A program made the position numbers and the translations under genes. The notes beneath the pieces are model-generated. The model did no database searches. It worked only from the letters and a program-made list of their open reading frames with translations, and had not been told where the DNA came from. From Chaunax sp. Z400 (Eukaryota > Chordata > Actinopteri > Lophiiformes > Chaunacidae): DNA of 64,000 bases. The stretch's first letter is position 1. Every line of letters starts with the position of its first letter. Positions 62,872 through 64,000 of this stretch are shown here, in pieces. The stretch spans positions 575,501-639,500 of the forward strand of contig CM075184.1 in assembly GCA_037577475.1 (NCBI GenBank), in the 5' to 3' direction.

Positions 62872-64000
62872 CGACCTTCCGTTCAAAAGTTACCAACCCG
62901 GGTACGGCCCCGATTGAGTTTTTATCCCCTTAACCTAACCTAACCCTAACCCTAACCCTAACCCCTAACCCACACTTGTCCGCTAGTCTCTACGACCTTC
63001 CGTTCCCGAGATACAGACATTCAAAATACGCCCCTACTGGACATGTCATATCTCGGGAAAGGAAGGTCGCACAGACTCGGGACAAAGACTGGTGTTCTCA
63101 GAGACCACATAAACCCCTAGACGGACGTTGGTCCCGAGTCTCTACGACCTTCCGTTTCCGAGATACACACATTCACTATAGGCGAACCAAACCCCATTCA
63201 CTTCAATGGGAAAATAAACTTGAGTATAACTCGGGAACGGAAGGTCGTAGAGACTCGGGACCCTGATCCGTCGGACATAATTCGTGGTCCCTGAACACGC
63301 CAGACTTCTCCCCGAGTCTCTACGACCTTCCGTTCCCGAGATACAAACATTCCAAAAATCACCAAAAATACATGTCATATCTCGGGAACCGTAAGTCGTA
63401 GAGACTCGGTTGACCTGCTGGCGTTCTTGGAGACTCCATAAAACCATTGAAAGAGCTTATCCCCGAGTCTCTACGACCTTCCGTTCCCGAGATACACACA
63501 TTCAAAATACGCCCCTACTGGACATGTCATATCTCGGGAAAGGAAGGTCGCACAGACTCGGGACAAAGACTGGTGTTCTCAGAGACCACATAAACCCCTA
63601 GACGGACGTTGGTCCCGAGTCTCTACGACCTTCCGTTTCCGAGATACACACATTCACTATAGGCGAACCAAAGCCCAATCACTTCAAGGGGAAAATAAAC
63701 TTGAGTATAACTCGGGAACGGAAGGTCGTAGAGACTCTGGACCCTGATCCGTCGGACATAATTCGTGGTCTCTGAACACGCCAGACTTCTCCCCGAGTCT
63801 CTACGACCTTCCGTTCCCGAGATACAGCCATTCAAAATACGCCCCTACTGGACATGTCATATCTTGGGAAAGGAAGGTCGCACAGACTCGGGACAAAGAC
63901 TGGTGTTCTCAGAGACCACATAAACCCCTAGACGGACGTTGGTCCCGAGTCTCTACGACCTTCCGTTCCCGAGATACAGACATTCAAAATACGCCCCTAC
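62872..64000 (+). repeat. Block 44 (cut by window edge): T-B-A-D-B-A-B-partial
   Basis: T 62872-62992 (121 bp). Units start at B 62993, A 63145, D 63323 (GGTTGACC, as D 61277), B 63474, A 63626 and B 63804. The partial unit at 63956 has a B-type head, so it could be B, C or E. Several private substitutions cluster here. Confidence 0.9.

Larger units (their letters stand above)
1..64000. repeat. Subtelomeric-type satellite array filling the window
   Basis: The window tiles without gaps into six related unit types (A, B, C, D, E, T). All begin with CGACCTTCCGTT or a one- or two-base variant, and nearly all end with GAGTCTCTA. Unit counts times lengths plus a 45-base partial unit equal 64,000, so no unique sequence is present. 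Copies of a type differ by few substitutions. The embedded CCCTAA tracts are of vertebrate-type telomere sequence and suggest an end-proximal location. The array continues beyond both edges. I do not recognise the satellite family by name. No stretch longer than 300 bases holds anything other than these units. Confidence 0.97.

Noticed and set aside
1..64000. CRISPR array
   Set aside because: Repeats are 109-178 bp and contiguous. There are no short repeats with unique spacers and no cas-like gene.
1..64000. An undescribed protein-based system (defence, toxin, biosynthetic or mobile)
   Set aside because: Every base is accounted for by satellite units, and no gene-sized unique sequence exists in which such a system could be encoded.

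Overview
The whole 64,000-base window is one tandem-repeat (satellite) array. I found no protein-coding gene, RNA gene, CRISPR array or transposon. The array contains 44 short vertebrate-type telomeric tracts (CCCTAA on the + strand, TTAGGG on the - strand) as regular components. This points to a subtelomeric or telomere-derived satellite of a eukaryote with TTAGGG telomeres, most likely an animal. The species cannot be fixed from the sequence; a teleost or amphibian is a weak guess only.

Units. I cut the sequence at every copy of the shared unit start CGACCTTCCGTT (allowing variants), and the window tiles exactly, with no leftover base. Complete units are A (178 bp, 112 copies), B (152 bp, 150 copies, five of them 150 bp), C (152 bp, 12), D (151 bp, 83), E (152 bp, 10) and T, the telomere-bearing unit (109-133 bp, 44). 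A final 45-base partial unit brings the sum to 64,000. Every unit ends in GAGTCTCTA or a close variant. A, B, C, D and E each also carry an inverted, variably diverged copy of the unit-junction motif near their middle, so the array is built from alternating inverted half-units. C is a chimera of a B head and an A tail; E is a chimera of a B head and a D tail.

Higher-order layout. T units divide the array into blocks of 430 to 2857 bp. Each block opens with T then B (44 of 44) and closes with D or E. Bases 1-12170 hold C-containing blocks, including a 3090-bp two-block repeat present nearly three times. Bases 12171-21021 are mainly C-less blocks with a 1235-bp period. Bases 21022-33877 mix 2052-, 912-, 1241- and 430-bp blocks and contain many E units. 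Bases 33878-56062 show larger 5.6-8 kb super-repeats that open with a 602-bp block. C blocks return at 56063-60825, and the array runs off the right edge.

Function. Nothing here encodes a product I can support. All telomeric tracts share one orientation. If that orientation is native, the chromosome end lies to the left. The pattern of shared private variants, chimeric units and hexamer-step length changes fits repeated unequal exchange, gene conversion and slippage. That is an inference from sequence pattern, not a demonstrated mechanism.
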